A stretch of 64,000 nt of DNA from Paenibacillus pabuli (GCF_023101145.1 NZ_CP073714.1:2852001-2916000); one strand, 5' to 3'; numbered from the stretch's first letter, positions 1 through 7,982 are shown. The notes: generated from the letters alone by a model not told the origin. A program made the numbers and translations.

Positions 1-561
1 ACCGATGCCTTTACAACCTATGCCGATCGAAATTTTCTGTATTTCTTTTTTTATTTTGTGCTTGGTGCGGCAGCCGGGCTATCGGTTCAACGCTGGAATG
101 AGTGGATTCAACGTTTGCGCTGGGGATATTGGACGGTGTTTATTGTGCTGGGTCTTCGGTTTATATATAAGTTAATGCAGGAGTTCCAGAAGCCGGAGGG
201 TATACAGATTACGTTCTATACTGTCAGTCTCATCCGGCCGGATATGATCTTATTCCTCATTGCTTCCATCATGGTGATGTACCAGCTGGCTGGCAAGCTC
301 CACAATATCAGAGTAACACGATTGCTGGCGTGGATTGGCGGAGTTTCGTACGGGGGCTACCTGATGCATATGCTGATGTTGCGCTACAGCTACATTCCGG
401 ATGAACAGTTTTATGTGGCATTGGGTTTAAACCCCGTAGTGCGCATGATCATCACCTGGCTGCTTGCGCTTACGCTATCCTGTGTACTCACATGGCTCAT
501 CTCCCGCGTAAGCTGGGGCAAGTGGATTGTGGGAACCGTACCGAAGTACAAACCTGATTAA
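1..561 (+). CDS. Membrane acyltransferase (acyltransferase-3 family), 3' part
   Basis: The frame is open from the first base, so the gene begins outside the window; 186 residues are visible. It is rich in hydrophobic helices, roughly five membrane spans, with short charged loops, and ends in a basic tail (WGKWIVGTVPKYKPD). The GGVSYGGYLMHM stretch around residue 115-125 resembles the SYxxYLxH motif near the end of acyltransferase-3 (OafA/NodX-like) proteins, which acylate cell-surface sugars at the membrane. Family assignment rests on this motif and topology, so substrate is unknown. No terminator is evident directly after the stop. Confidence 0.6.
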   Translation, partial: TDAFTTYADRNFLYFFFYFVLGAAAGLSVQRWNEWIQRLRWGYWTVFIVLGLRFIYKLMQEFQKPEGIQITFYTVSLIRPDMILFLIASIMVMYQLAGKLHNIRVTRLLAWIGGVSYGGYLMHMLMLRYSYIPDEQFYVALGLNPVVRMIITWLLALTLSCVLTWLISRVSWGKWIVGTVPKYKPD

Positions 562-573
562 CAGGTGAATACA

Positions 574-592
574 TCATTACATGAAAAATTCA
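574..592 (+). repeat. 19-base direct repeat, copy 1 (candidate Ter-like site)
   Basis: The sequence TCATTACATGAAAAATTCA occurs here and again, without mismatch, at 692-710, 118 bases further on. Both copies lie upstream of the RTP homologue. Read on the minus strand the copies contain ATGTAATGA followed by an A/T-rich tail, loosely like the ATGTACTAAAT core of Bacillus subtilis Ter sites. Repeat identity is seen; binding by RTP is inference. Confidence 0.5.
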
Positions 593-691
593 GAATAATA
601 GTGAATTGAGGGCCGATAAAATGGAAGCAGCAACCTGAGAAAAGTGACGCCAATCCCATAACGATCACTTTTTGAAATAAATTTAAATATT

Positions 692-710
692 TCATTACAT
701 GAAAAATTCA
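692..710 (+). repeat. 19-base direct repeat, copy 2 (candidate Ter-like site)
   Basis: Second exact copy of the repeat at 574-592, in the same orientation, followed by a similar AATAG-containing flank. In B. subtilis two overlapping sites at the rtp promoter bind RTP and autoregulate the gene; here the copies lie about 130-290 bases before the rtp-like start. Functional assignment is tentative. Confidence 0.5.
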
Positions 711-880
711 TAATAGAAAACCCAAATTCTCGCTCTACCTTACGTTCCTGCCTATCCATCCATTCCCTCTCTTGCTTCCCTAAGCCCAAGGAATAAAGGA
801 AGAAAGACGGATAAAGATGGAAAAAGGGGAACGTAGGTTTTATAATACTAGATATATAGAGCTGACAGGAGGGGAATGAC

Positions 881-1255
881 GTGGCTTTTATGATTGCGCA
901 GCGGGCATTTATTAAGCTGTATCTGATTACGATGGTTGAGCAGCACAGGGGATACGGCTATGAAATGCTGGAGGCCATGAAGCAGGAATTCAAAGCCTAC
1001 GGTTATGTACCACCCCAGAGCGAGATTTACCGGGCCCTGCATGAATTGGTTCAACAGGGTGTCTTTTATCGTACGAAGAAGCTGAAGGGCAGTGATCCCA
1101 AAGTCGATTTTCAGGAAATCGTTTTATATCACTTCACGGATGATGGTGCAGAGAAAGCCGAATTATATAAAAAACAGGTCAAAGCCGATCTCGATCGTTG
1201 TCTCGGCATGTTACACAAGGCAGAAGAGGACAATTATGGAGCGAAAGGAAGATGA
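881..1255 (+). CDS. rtp: Replication terminator protein (RTP) homologue
   Basis: A 124-residue winged-helix protein. It follows remembered B. subtilis RTP almost end to end: QRAFIKLYLITMVEQ near the N-terminus, a SEIYRALHEL recognition helix, QEIVLYHF, then the C-terminal dimerisation helix ELYKKQVKADLDRC. RTP dimers bind Ter sites and halt one side of incoming replication forks by blocking the DnaB-type helicase, and they repress their own gene. The GTG start has a strong AGGAGGGG site 6-8 bases upstream. The stop overlaps the following oxidoreductase region. A PadR-type transcription regulator is the alternative, since PadR proteins share the fold, but the RTP-specific helix text favours RTP. 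Confidence 0.8.
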   Translation: MAFMIAQRAFIKLYLITMVEQHRGYGYEMLEAMKQEFKAYGYVPPQSEIYRALHELVQQGVFYRTKKLKGSDPKVDFQEIVLYHFTDDGAEKAELYKKQVKADLDRCLGMLHKAEEDNYGAKGR

Positions 1256-1257
1256 GC

Positions 1258-2265
1258 ATGAACAGACACTTACAGTGGGGTGTGCTTGGTACATCCACAA
1301 TCGCGAAAAATGCAGTCATTCCGGCGATCCAACAATCCGAACGTGGTGAGGTTCTGGCAATAGCCAGCCGCAGCAAGGAGAAGGCGGAAGCTCTTGCAAA
1401 TGAACTCGACATTGCCAGAGCTTATGGCAGCTATGATGAACTCATTGCCGATCCGGATGTTGAAGCTGTCTATATTCCTCTGCCGAACCACATGCACAAG
1501 GAGTGGACAATTAAGGCGGCACAGGCTGGGAAGCATGTTTTATGTGAAAAACCAGCTGCCCTGAATGCAAACGAGGCGGCGGAAATGATTGAGGCATGTG
1601 AACAGCATGGTGTCCTTTTCGCAGAAGCAATCATGTATCGGTATCATCCGAAGCACAGACGTGTGCAGGAGATTATAGCCAGTGGGGAGATTGGTGCTGT
1701 CAGAGCCATCCATGGCAATTTCACCTGTAATACCGCTGATGACAAAGACAATGTAAGGTTCAAAAGAGAGATGGGCGGAGGATCATTATTTGATCTTGGC
1801 GTATATCCAATCTCGGCAGCCCGCATGTATCTGGGGCAAGAGCCTGAAGCTGTAACTGTACATGCTCTGTTTTCGGAAGCGCATGATGGCGTTGATATGA
1901 TGGCTTCAGGACTGGTAGAGTTCCCCAATTCAGTAGCATTAACGTTTGACTGTGGCATGTGGGCCTCTGGACGAGCTGAGATGGAAATTCTCGGTACCGA
2001 TGGACGGATTGAACTGCCCAAGGTGTTCGGTTGGGAGAATAGTGATATACCGCCGCAGATTATTGTACATACCGATTCCGTCAGCCGTGAAGAACGTGTA
2101 TCGGTATCGAACTCCTATGTTTTGCAGGCAGAGACATTTGCAGCCGCGGTGCTTGAAGGCGAAGTATTGCCGTTCAGTCCGCAAAATACCATTCAGAATA
2201 TGCGTGTCATAGATGCTTGTCTGGAATCGGCACGAACCCGTCAACGGGTAAAATTAGTGGATTAA
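1258..2265 (+). CDS. Gfo/Idh/MocA family NAD(P)-dependent oxidoreductase
   Basis: A 335-residue soluble dehydrogenase of normal family length. The N-terminal Rossmann fold shows GVLGTSTIA at residues 8-16, and the diagnostic EKP motif is at 97-99, where the lysine normally helps catalysis on sugars or related cyclic polyols. The C-terminal half carries the usual mixed-sheet domain (GGGSLFDLGVYPISAA, LGTDGRIELP). ATG 1258 was chosen because AAAGGAAG ends at 1251, giving 6-base spacing; an ATG at 1252 touches that site. It overlaps or abuts the rtp-like gene, suggesting co-transcription. Substrate is not predictable. A terminator follows. Confidence 0.85.
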   Translation: MNRHLQWGVLGTSTIAKNAVIPAIQQSERGEVLAIASRSKEKAEALANELDIARAYGSYDELIADPDVEAVYIPLPNHMHKEWTIKAAQAGKHVLCEKPAALNANEAAEMIEACEQHGVLFAEAIMYRYHPKHRRVQEIIASGEIGAVRAIHGNFTCNTADDKDNVRFKREMGGGSLFDLGVYPISAARMYLGQEPEAVTVHALFSEAHDGVDMMASGLVEFPNSVALTFDCGMWASGRAEMEILGTDGRIELPKVFGWENSDIPPQIIVHTDSVSREERVSVSNSYVLQAETFAAAVLEGEVLPFSPQNTIQNMRVIDACLESARTRQRVKLVD

Positions 2266-2314
2266 AGTAAGAGCTAACTTGATAGCATAATAAATGATAG
2301 GAAATGCGAAATGT

Positions 2315-2343
2315 AAGACTCCTTCCTCCAGTGGGAGTCTTTT
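2315..2343 (+). terminator. Rho-independent terminator after oxidoreductase
   Basis: The arms AAGACTCC and GGGAGTCTT pair around a TTCCTCCAGT loop and are followed by a T-rich tail. It lies about 50 bases after the oxidoreductase stop and separates that unit from barnase. Confidence 0.85.
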
Positions 2344-2548
2344 ATTGTATTTAAATGTTATATTTATATATTTTTACAAAAATAAACTTTGAATTTGATA
2401 TTCCCCCCAAAATGATGTGATATAAATAGTAAATAGATGGCTTGTTCACTATAATCTAGCAGAGCGTACATCCTGTTAGATTTCACATCTCACATCACTT
2501 AAATAGTGGCAACGTTCATCCATTTGAAGTCATTGGGAGGCTGGATCG

Positions 2549-2989
2549 ATGAAAAAGTTTATGTCTACAGCTTTGCTCGCGGTTATGTTAACGATTATCT
2601 TCTTCACAGGTTCACAGATTGCTCCGGTTGGACAGCAGAAGGCTTCAGCTGCAACGTGTACCATCATCAACACGTTCACAGGGGTCGCCAACTATTTGAG
2701 CGCCAATGGTAAACTGCCATGCAACTACATTACCAAAGCACAGGCAACGGCACTGGGCTGGGTATCGTCGCAAGGCAACCTCGCTACGGTTGCTCCAGGC
2801 AAAAGTATCGGTGGAGACGTGTTTAGCAACCGGGAAGGCTTGCTTCCGGCAGCGAGTGGGCGCACATGGCGTGAAGCGGATATCAACTACACTTCCGGTT
2901 TCCGTAATTCTGACCGTATCCTGTACTCCAATGACGGCTTGATTTACAAAACGACTGACCACTATGCATCCTTTACTCGCTTGAAATAA
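2549..2989 (+). CDS. Secreted ribonuclease, barnase family
   Basis: A 146-residue precursor with a signal peptide (basic MKK start, hydrophobic core, ASA-A cleavage near residue 35) and a barnase domain to the end. Barnase is a guanyl-preferring extracellular RNase. Catalytic residues align by motif: Glu109 in WREADINY, Arg119 and Arg123 in FRNSDRILY, and His138 in TTDHY, matching barnase E73, R83, R87 and H102. It differs in having two cysteines, Cys37 and Cys58, near the mature N-terminus, which could form a disulfide; classical barnase has none. The barstar-type inhibitor gene follows 17 bases later, so the pair forms a toxin/immunity unit. AGGCTGG-type RBS lies before ATG 2549. Confidence 0.93.
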   Translation: MKKFMSTALLAVMLTIIFFTGSQIAPVGQQKASAATCTIINTFTGVANYLSANGKLPCNYITKAQATALGWVSSQGNLATVAPGKSIGGDVFSNREGLLPAASGRTWREADINYTSGFRNSDRILYSNDGLIYKTTDHYASFTRLK

Positions 2990-3006
2990 GGAAGGACAGG
3001 ACAGAC

Positions 3007-3282
3007 ATGAAGAGGGTAGTACTTAACGGTGAGGACTTTTCTAGCACAACAGAACTGCATGAACTATTGAAGCAAAAGCTTGAACTGCCAGACTTTTACG
3101 GTGCAAATCTGGACGCCTTGTGGGACTGCCTTACAGGCATGATTGAGCTGCCGCTTGAATTAACCTGGACGAACTACCAGATCAGCAAGGAACGGCTGGG
3201 TAGTGAGGCAGAGAAGGTGTACCAGTTGATGCTGGAGGCGGAAGAAGAGAGTATTGGATTTCAATTTAAGACTGAGGACTAG
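3007..3282 (+). CDS. Barstar-family ribonuclease inhibitor
   Basis: A 91-residue cytoplasmic inhibitor, the normal barstar length. The central helix reads LPDFYGANLDALWDCLTG; Tyr31, Asn34, Asp36, Trp39 and Asp40 correspond to barstar residues that plug the barnase active site (Tyr29, Asn33, Asp35, Trp38, Asp39). It protects the cell from barnase before export. The start ATG follows GGAAGGACAGG. It lies 17 bases after barnase, so both are probably translated from one message ending at the terminator at 3327. Confidence 0.93.
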   Translation: MKRVVLNGEDFSSTTELHELLKQKLELPDFYGANLDALWDCLTGMIELPLELTWTNYQISKERLGSEAEKVYQLMLEAEEESIGFQFKTED

Positions 3283-3326
3283 TACATGAACTACGAAATA
3301 TAGCAGATTATTTTTGGTGCAAAGTG

Positions 3327-3351
3327 AACAGACCTTTAGGTCTGTTTTTTT
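3327..3351 (+). terminator. Rho-independent terminator after barstar
   Basis: AACAGACC and GGTCTGTT pair directly with a very short loop and run into seven Ts. It closes the barnase/barstar unit. Confidence 0.9.
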
Positions 3352-3410
3352 GTGTCTTGTGGAGATAGTCTGTTAAAAAAACTAAAAAAGAAGGGCCTAA
3401 ACCCAACGAT

Positions 3411-3486
3411 AAAAATATTTTCACGAAAGGGTTGATTTTCACATAACATACGTTAAAATAAAATTAACATTAAAAATATTTTCACG
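3411..3486 (+). promoter_or_regulatory. MFS gene promoter flanked by 15-base direct repeats
   Basis: AAAAATATTTTCACG occurs at 3411-3425 and again exactly at 3472-3486, 61 bases apart (about six helical turns). Between them is a candidate promoter, TTGATT at 3432-3437 and TAAAAT at 3454-3459 with 16-base spacing. The second repeat ends just before the RBS of the exporter gene. The arrangement suggests a repressor bridging two operators; the regulator is unknown. Confidence 0.6.
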
Positions 3487-3504
3487 TTGAGAGGCGGAGT
3501 AATC

Positions 3505-4791
3505 ATGAATGAAGGTACAGTCGCACACAAACAAGGGATCGGGGAATTAATTCGGATTAAACCTTATGTGCAGTTTATGTTGAGCAAGGTCGTCTCCAGA
3601 TTTGGTGATTCGATTGATTCCATTGCTTATAGCTGGATGGTGTACATTCTGACAGGTTCAAAGCTGCTTATGGGAACACTGCTGGCTGTTAACTTTTTGC
3701 CGAGTATCTTTCTGGGGCTGTTTGTCGGTGCATTGGTGGATCGCATGTCGCCCAAAAAGGTGATTGTGCTTACGAATACCGGTCGGGGATTATTTGTGGG
3801 CATTACAGCACTTTTGTTTGGTCTAGGTGAGCTGCAAGTGTGGCATCTTTTCGTCATCACCATTCTGAATTCCCTTCTGGAATGTTTCGCGTCACCTGCA
3901 GAGGTATCGAGTGTACCGAGATTGCTTCCCAAATCGATGCTGCTGTCCGGCAACGCCATGTCCTCGTCTGCAACCCGGGTCGCAGAACTCGCAGGGCTAG
4001 CAGTGGCGGGCACGTTAATTGCAACGGCAGGGATCACGTGGACGATATTGATCGATGCGGGCTTGTTTGCCTTAAGTGCACTCCTGATGAGCCGTGTAGG
4101 GTACCCGAAAACTTCAACATCATCTAACAATGAGAATAAACCATTCGATTCATCTGATTCTCCTCCAGCAAGAAGAGGAATATTCTTTGAAATGACAGAA
4201 GCCTTTCATTTTATGCGTAAACATGTGTTGTTACTGATCGTCTCCATTCTGTTTGCCTTTGTTAACTTTTGTCTGATGCCATTCAATGTTCTTCGCACGC
4301 CTTATGTCATTGAAACGCTGCACGCGGGAGCGGGAGGATTAAGTCTACTCAGTGGGCTGATTGTGGGAGGCATGGTACTGAGTGGCTTGTGGCTGTCACA
4401 TCGAGGATCGAATTATCGTAAAAGTGTGCTGGTCATAGTTGGGATTGTTATGTTGGGGCTCAGTTATGCCATGACTGCACTCCCGGCTTACATGACGTCC
4501 TACCAGCTGCCTGTTGCTGCTTTCTTTTGTCTGATGATGGGTATGGGGATTCCACTCGGTACGACTCCCCTTGCATCCTATCTGATGGAAGTGACGCCTT
4601 CCGAGATGCTTGGCAGGGTGTATGCCCTTCAAAGTATGCTCGTCGTGAGTGTTGCTCCATTAGGCAGCTTGGTTTCAGGAGCCCTTGCCGATTGGGTGGC
4701 ATTGCCGGTTCTGTTTATCGTGTTTGGTGTTATGCTTGCCATGTCAGCCGCTCTGGTGCTACTGAGCAAGACTTTCCGCACCGTTTTATAA
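3505..4791 (+). CDS. MFS-type exporter
   Basis: A 428-residue membrane protein with about 12 hydrophobic spans. The N-terminal half shows the loop motif GALVDRMSPKKVIVL (MFS motif A form) and the segment FGDSIDSIAYSWMVY typical of the MFS_3/enterobactin-exporter-like group of drug or macrolide exporters. A charged loop around residues 205-225 separates the halves. ATG 3505 was chosen for GGCGGAG seven bases upstream; a TTG at 3487 overlaps the upstream repeat. Expression is probably controlled by the paired direct repeats. Next downstream is a winged-helix regulator with its own promoter. Substrate unknown. Confidence 0.85.
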   Translation: MNEGTVAHKQGIGELIRIKPYVQFMLSKVVSRFGDSIDSIAYSWMVYILTGSKLLMGTLLAVNFLPSIFLGLFVGALVDRMSPKKVIVLTNTGRGLFVGITALLFGLGELQVWHLFVITILNSLLECFASPAEVSSVPRLLPKSMLLSGNAMSSSATRVAELAGLAVAGTLIATAGITWTILIDAGLFALSALLMSRVGYPKTSTSSNNENKPFDSSDSPPARRGIFFEMTEAFHFMRKHVLLLIVSILFAFVNFCLMPFNVLRTPYVIETLHAGAGGLSLLSGLIVGGMVLSGLWLSHRGSNYRKSVLVIVGIVMLGLSYAMTALPAYMTSYQLPVAAFFCLMMGMGIPLGTTPLASYLMEVTPSEMLGRVYALQSMLVVSVAPLGSLVSGALADWVALPVLFIVFGVMLAMSAALVLLSKTFRTVL

Positions 4792-4826
4792 TAAGGCTTC
4801 CTTAAGCTTGTTATCCTCAGCCTGTT

Positions 4827-4856
4827 TTGACCGAAACCCTGTTCGGACGGTATAAT
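4827..4856 (+). promoter_or_regulatory. Sigma-A-type promoter for the winged-helix regulator
   Basis: TTGACC at 4827-4832 and TATAAT at 4851-4856 are spaced by 18 bases, 45 bases before the start codon of the regulator. Confidence 0.75.
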
Positions 4857-4900
4857 ATACACATGATGGGCAAAGGTACCCCGGAAATGAGGATACAGGT

Positions 4901-5584
4901 ATGCAGCGCAAAGTACTTTCAACGATTGAAGAAATCAAGGTCTACTCCGATCCGTATCGGATACAGATCTTGAATATGTTTAATAAACAGGGCAGACCCT
5001 CTACGGTTAAAGAGATTGCTGACCAGATGGGCGAAGTGCCAGCCAAGGTACATTATCATGTGAAAAAACTCGAGAAAATCGGTCTGCTCACCATCGTATC
5101 CACTCGTGAAATTAATGGAATCATCGCGAAATATTATGAGTCTTTCAAGGGTGAAATCCAGCTCCGTAACGAAGATGAAGAAAATTCACCTTTGAAGGAG
5201 GTATTTCGTTCCGAAACGTTCAAATTGTTAAATGAAATGTATGAGCAGAGCCGTCGGCGATTTATGAATCAGGCAGAAAACGGGGATCCTATGTTCATCT
5301 CGGATATGACGTTGTACGCCAGCCGGGAAGAAGTAGAGCAGCTGTACAACAACATTACGAAGCTTTGCGAACCCTATTTAACGAAAGACAAGCATAAAGC
5401 GGACCAAGAGGCCTTTCATTTATTCAGTTCCTTATCCAAAGATACGGTGAATCCCCCCGCTAAGGGAACAGATGCGAACTTGAAAAAGAAGGCTGCATCC
5501 AATAAAGGCAAGAGCGCTGCCAAGACGTCAACACCTGCTAAAAAGAAGAAGGAATCCTCGTCTGGTAATCAGGCGGAAGAGTAA
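4901..5584 (+). CDS. ArsR-type winged-helix regulator with Lys-rich tail
   Basis: A 227-residue protein. Residues about 8-75 form a winged helix-turn-helix (SDPYRIQILNMF, then VKEIADQMGEVPAKVHYHVKKLEKIGLL), as in ArsR/HTH_20 regulators. The middle is helical and may bind a ligand or dimerise. The last 45 residues are low-complexity and very basic (KKKAASNKGKSAAK, PAKKKKESSSG), a histone-like tail that could strengthen nonspecific DNA binding. It may regulate the MFS exporter next to it, though it has a separate promoter. A terminator follows. Confidence 0.8.
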   Translation: MQRKVLSTIEEIKVYSDPYRIQILNMFNKQGRPSTVKEIADQMGEVPAKVHYHVKKLEKIGLLTIVSTREINGIIAKYYESFKGEIQLRNEDEENSPLKEVFRSETFKLLNEMYEQSRRRFMNQAENGDPMFISDMTLYASREEVEQLYNNITKLCEPYLTKDKHKADQEAFHLFSSLSKDTVNPPAKGTDANLKKKAASNKGKSAAKTSTPAKKKKESSSGNQAEE

Positions 5585-5650
5585 CCGGAGCATACGCATC
5601 GGCTGTATTGAAGCTTCGTCTGTGTAAAGATGATATGCTCTACCAAGAAA

Positions 5651-5673
5651 AAAGCCGCCATTGGCGGCTTTTT
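5651..5673. terminator. Terminator between convergent genes
   Basis: AAGCCGCCATTGGCGGCTTT is a near-perfect hairpin with A-rich and T-rich sides, so it can work in both directions. It lies between the winged-helix gene and the minus-strand TraR/DksA gene. Confidence 0.85.
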
Positions 5674-5740
5674 CATGCGTGATTGGCATGATGAATGACA
5701 TGTACCTATCTCTGCAAAACAACTTTAATTCGTTCATAAG

Positions 5741-6307
5741 CTACATGTTTTCATCATAATCTTTCACGTCACGTTTGGCTGCGGTTGCGGGGGAGTTCGA
5801 TGTGCCATATTCCTCGACGGCTTCCCAGGCGTCAGCGTTATCGAACTTGCCAGCATTGCGCTGTCTTACTTCTCCGGCGCCGCTTGGCGGCATCGTCATA
5901 ACTTCCTCTTCAACAGGCCGTTCGTTGCTTAACTCGCGGTTTGGCGTATCATCGATACAGTAGGCTGTGTAAGGGATCGCTTCAAGTCGTTCGAAGGGAA
6001 TATCCTTACCACAGGTCACACAGGAGCCATACGTTCCTTGTTCAATTCGCTCCAATGCTTCATTCACCTGATTGAACTCGTCGGTTAACGTATCATCGAT
6101 CGCTAAGTCACGGCTTCGCTCAAACGTCTCCGTACCGGCATCTGCCGGGTGATTATCATATGAGGACAGTTCGCCTGTTGAATCTTTCAGGGATTCGGCT
6201 GGAGCACCGTCTTCCATACTGGATTCAAAATGGCGCTGTAGGTTTTCACGTTGTTCCAAAAGAGCTTTTTTCAGCTCTTGAAGTTGATCTTTGGTTAATG
6301 TGCTCAT
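5741..6307 (-). CDS. YteA-type TraR/DksA zinc-finger protein
   Basis: A 188-residue protein. It starts MSTLTKDQLQELKKALLEQ, a coiled-coil arm, and has a zinc-finger-like part around CVTCGKDIPFERLEAIPYTAYC. Only three of the four usual cysteines are present: the second pair reads C-x2-D. This matches the YteA sporulation-associated family more than DksA proper. DksA-like proteins reach the RNA polymerase secondary channel. The start at 6307 has AAGGAG upstream on the minus strand. Longer readings of this frame extend into the promoter region of the divergent DivIVA gene and are not likely coding. Confidence 0.8.
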   Translation of the reverse strand: MSTLTKDQLQELKKALLEQRENLQRHFESSMEDGAPAESLKDSTGELSSYDNHPADAGTETFERSRDLAIDDTLTDEFNQVNEALERIEQGTYGSCVTCGKDIPFERLEAIPYTAYCIDDTPNRELSNERPVEEEVMTMPPSGAGEVRQRNAGKFDNADAWEAVEEYGTSNSPATAAKRDVKDYDENM

Positions 6308-6511
6308 AGGGACATGCTCCTTTCCCGAAATGGGGTTGTAGTCAGTCCTTACCCGAATTTTATAAAAAGCAATCAGTTTTGTGTGGAAAGAGGGTCGTTC
6401 GATTTTATATCTGACGGATAATGTGTTATAAAAAATAGAGAGAGAAAATGCGGCGGTATTGAAGATCTTCTGGTGCATACCGCGGCGCGTTTGATAATGG
6501 AGGTTGTCAAT

Positions 6512-6889
6512 ATGGATGAGCATATGAAACGAAGATTGGACAAACAAAGACAGTTGTTCAAGCAACTGGGCGTGCAGCTCGACGCTTTGTCTATTCATGA
6601 AAAACAATTCAACTATAAACTTCGTGGTTATGATCCCGATGAAGTGGACGCCTATCTGGATTTGGTTATTAAAGATTACGAACGTTTCTATGCCAATATA
6701 GCGGATCTGATGGACAAGTGGCAAGAACAGCAGTTAACGATTCGGGATCTGAAGTCATCGGCGAAACCGGTGGATGATCCTACGAAGATTGATCGCAAAC
6801 AACTGGATGACATTGTGAAACAACTGGAGTACAGCGTTCGGCAATTAAAAATTCGGGCACGCCCTGAACATGATCTGTTCTCCGAGTAA
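6512..6889 (+). CDS. DivIVA-domain protein
   Basis: A 125-residue protein. Residues about 28-60 (FNYKLRGYDPDEVDAYLDLVIKDYERF) match the N-terminal DivIVA membrane-curvature-binding segment, as in DivIVA and GpsB. The remainder is helical, likely coiled coil, with Gln/Lys/Asp-rich heptads. At this length it resembles GpsB more than full DivIVA and may help place cell-wall synthesis or sporulation proteins. Start ATG 6512 has GGAGG seven bases upstream. It is divergent from the YteA-like gene. Confidence 0.8.
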   Translation: MDEHMKRRLDKQRQLFKQLGVQLDALSIHEKQFNYKLRGYDPDEVDAYLDLVIKDYERFYANIADLMDKWQEQQLTIRDLKSSAKPVDDPTKIDRKQLDDIVKQLEYSVRQLKIRARPEHDLFSE

Positions 6890-6951
6890 GCTTGCACATC
6901 CGGGATAATATAAAATCAGCATTTTAATGCTCAACTAAAAGGTGGTTAATC

Positions 6952-7386
6952 ATGAGTACTCATTTTTCGGTCAGTGTGCATTGTTTGTTGTTATTGTCTT
7001 TCAGCGCGCCTGAACGAATCACTTCGGCACTGATTGCAGGTAGCGTGAATACCAACCCTGTTGTTGTCAGACGAATTTTGGGCGGGTTGAAAAAGGCAGG
7101 CCTTGTGGACTCTTCACCGGGAACCAGAGGATTCTATCTCGCCAAGCCTTCAAGCGAAATCACATTAGCCATGATCTATCAGGCTGCCAAGGATGAAGGA
7201 CCATTGTTTCCGATTCACGGTAACTGCAATCCGAATTGTGATGTTGGCCTTCGTATAGATAGCCTTCTGACTAGCCTGTACCAGGTTGCCGAATCAAAGG
7301 TGGAACAGTTCTTCGCATCCATTACTCTTGAAGATATGGAGCGTTCCTGTTCTCAAATTGAGGTTATTCCATCACATGCCGAATAA
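6952..7386 (+). CDS. Rrf2-family transcription regulator
   Basis: A 144-residue protein with an N-terminal winged helix (MSTHFSVSVHCLLLL, then NTNPVVVRRILGGLKKAGLVDSSPGTRGFYLAKP) typical of Rrf2 proteins of the YwnA type. The central region has HGNCNPNC around residues 90-97; these cysteines resemble, but do not fully match, the three-cysteine cluster that carries an Fe-S centre in IscR or NsrR. RBS AAAGGTGG precedes the ATG. It is followed closely by a phosphoesterase, with no terminator between. Confidence 0.82.
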   Translation: MSTHFSVSVHCLLLLSFSAPERITSALIAGSVNTNPVVVRRILGGLKKAGLVDSSPGTRGFYLAKPSSEITLAMIYQAAKDEGPLFPIHGNCNPNCDVGLRIDSLLTSLYQVAESKVEQFFASITLEDMERSCSQIEVIPSHAE

Positions 7387-7422
7387 AGCGTAATATAAGG
7401 GAAAGGGAAGGTGTGCTGTACT

Positions 7423-7920
7423 ATGAAAATTATTGTCATTTCGGACACTCATTTACCTCGAAGAGCACGGAAGTTACCCGATTCCCTGCTTGAGGCGCTA
7501 TCAGATGCCGATCTGATTCTCCATGCGGGTGACTGGTCGGACTGGGATGTATACAAGCTGCTTAGCGCATATGCGCCGGTTGAAGGTGTTGCAGGTAATA
7601 CGGACCCGCCTGAAATAGGTCAAAAACTCGGGTTCTCCCGCATCGTTGAAGCAGACGGTTTGCGTCTTGGTCTTGTGCATGGTCATCTGGGATCAAAATC
7701 GACCGAGCAGAATGCGATCCACACTTTTGCAGGACAGCAGGTGGATGCCGTCATTTATGGACACTCACACATTCCAGTGATGCATACGGTCAATGATGTG
7801 TTGATATTTAATCCGGGTTCTCCTACGGATCGGCGGCGTCAGCCCCAGTACTCTTTTGGTATCATGACGACAGGGTTGGGTAAATTGCAGGCGGAACATG
7901 TCTTTTTTGATGAAAAATAA
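7423..7920 (+). CDS. YfcE/MJ0936-type metallophosphoesterase
   Basis: A 165-residue enzyme of the small calcineurin-like phosphodiesterase family. All metal-binding blocks are visible in order: SDTHLP at the start, LHAGDWSD near residue 35, GNTDPP near 60, VHGHLGS near 85 and YGHSHIP near 108, with a final NPGSPTDRR. It should need Mn2+ or similar and cleave phosphodiesters; the natural substrate is unknown. ATG 7423 is preferred; GTG 7411 directly abuts the purine-rich RBS. Confidence 0.85.
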   Translation: MKIIVISDTHLPRRARKLPDSLLEALSDADLILHAGDWSDWDVYKLLSAYAPVEGVAGNTDPPEIGQKLGFSRIVEADGLRLGLVHGHLGSKSTEQNAIHTFAGQQVDAVIYGHSHIPVMHTVNDVLIFNPGSPTDRRRQPQYSFGIMTTGLGKLQAEHVFFDEK

Positions 7921-7930
7921 AAGTTAAAAC

Positions 7931-7982
7931 CAGGGCATCTCGAATCAGAAGGATATTCTTTCTGTTATCGGGGTGCTTTTTG
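7931..7982 (+). terminator. Terminator after phosphoesterase
   Basis: AGGGCATCTCGA and TCGGGGTGCTTTTT can pair with a long internal AT-rich loop that itself folds (AGAAGGA and TCTTTCT). The T-tract supports termination; stem pairing is imperfect. Confidence 0.6.

Larger units (their letters stand above)
562..880. other. Intergenic region upstream of rtp-like gene
   Basis: There is no credible gene here. It holds two copies of a 19-base direct repeat (574-592 and 692-710) described separately, and a TATAAT-like -10 box at 841-846 in front of the rtp-like gene, without a convincing -35 box. A strong ribosome binding site (AGGAGGGG) sits near 868-875. Confidence 0.5.

Noticed and set aside
5741..6724. 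327-residue version of the YteA-like gene
   Set aside because: The upstream part runs through the divergent promoter and the start of the DivIVA-domain gene; AAGGAG lies before the internal ATG at 6307.
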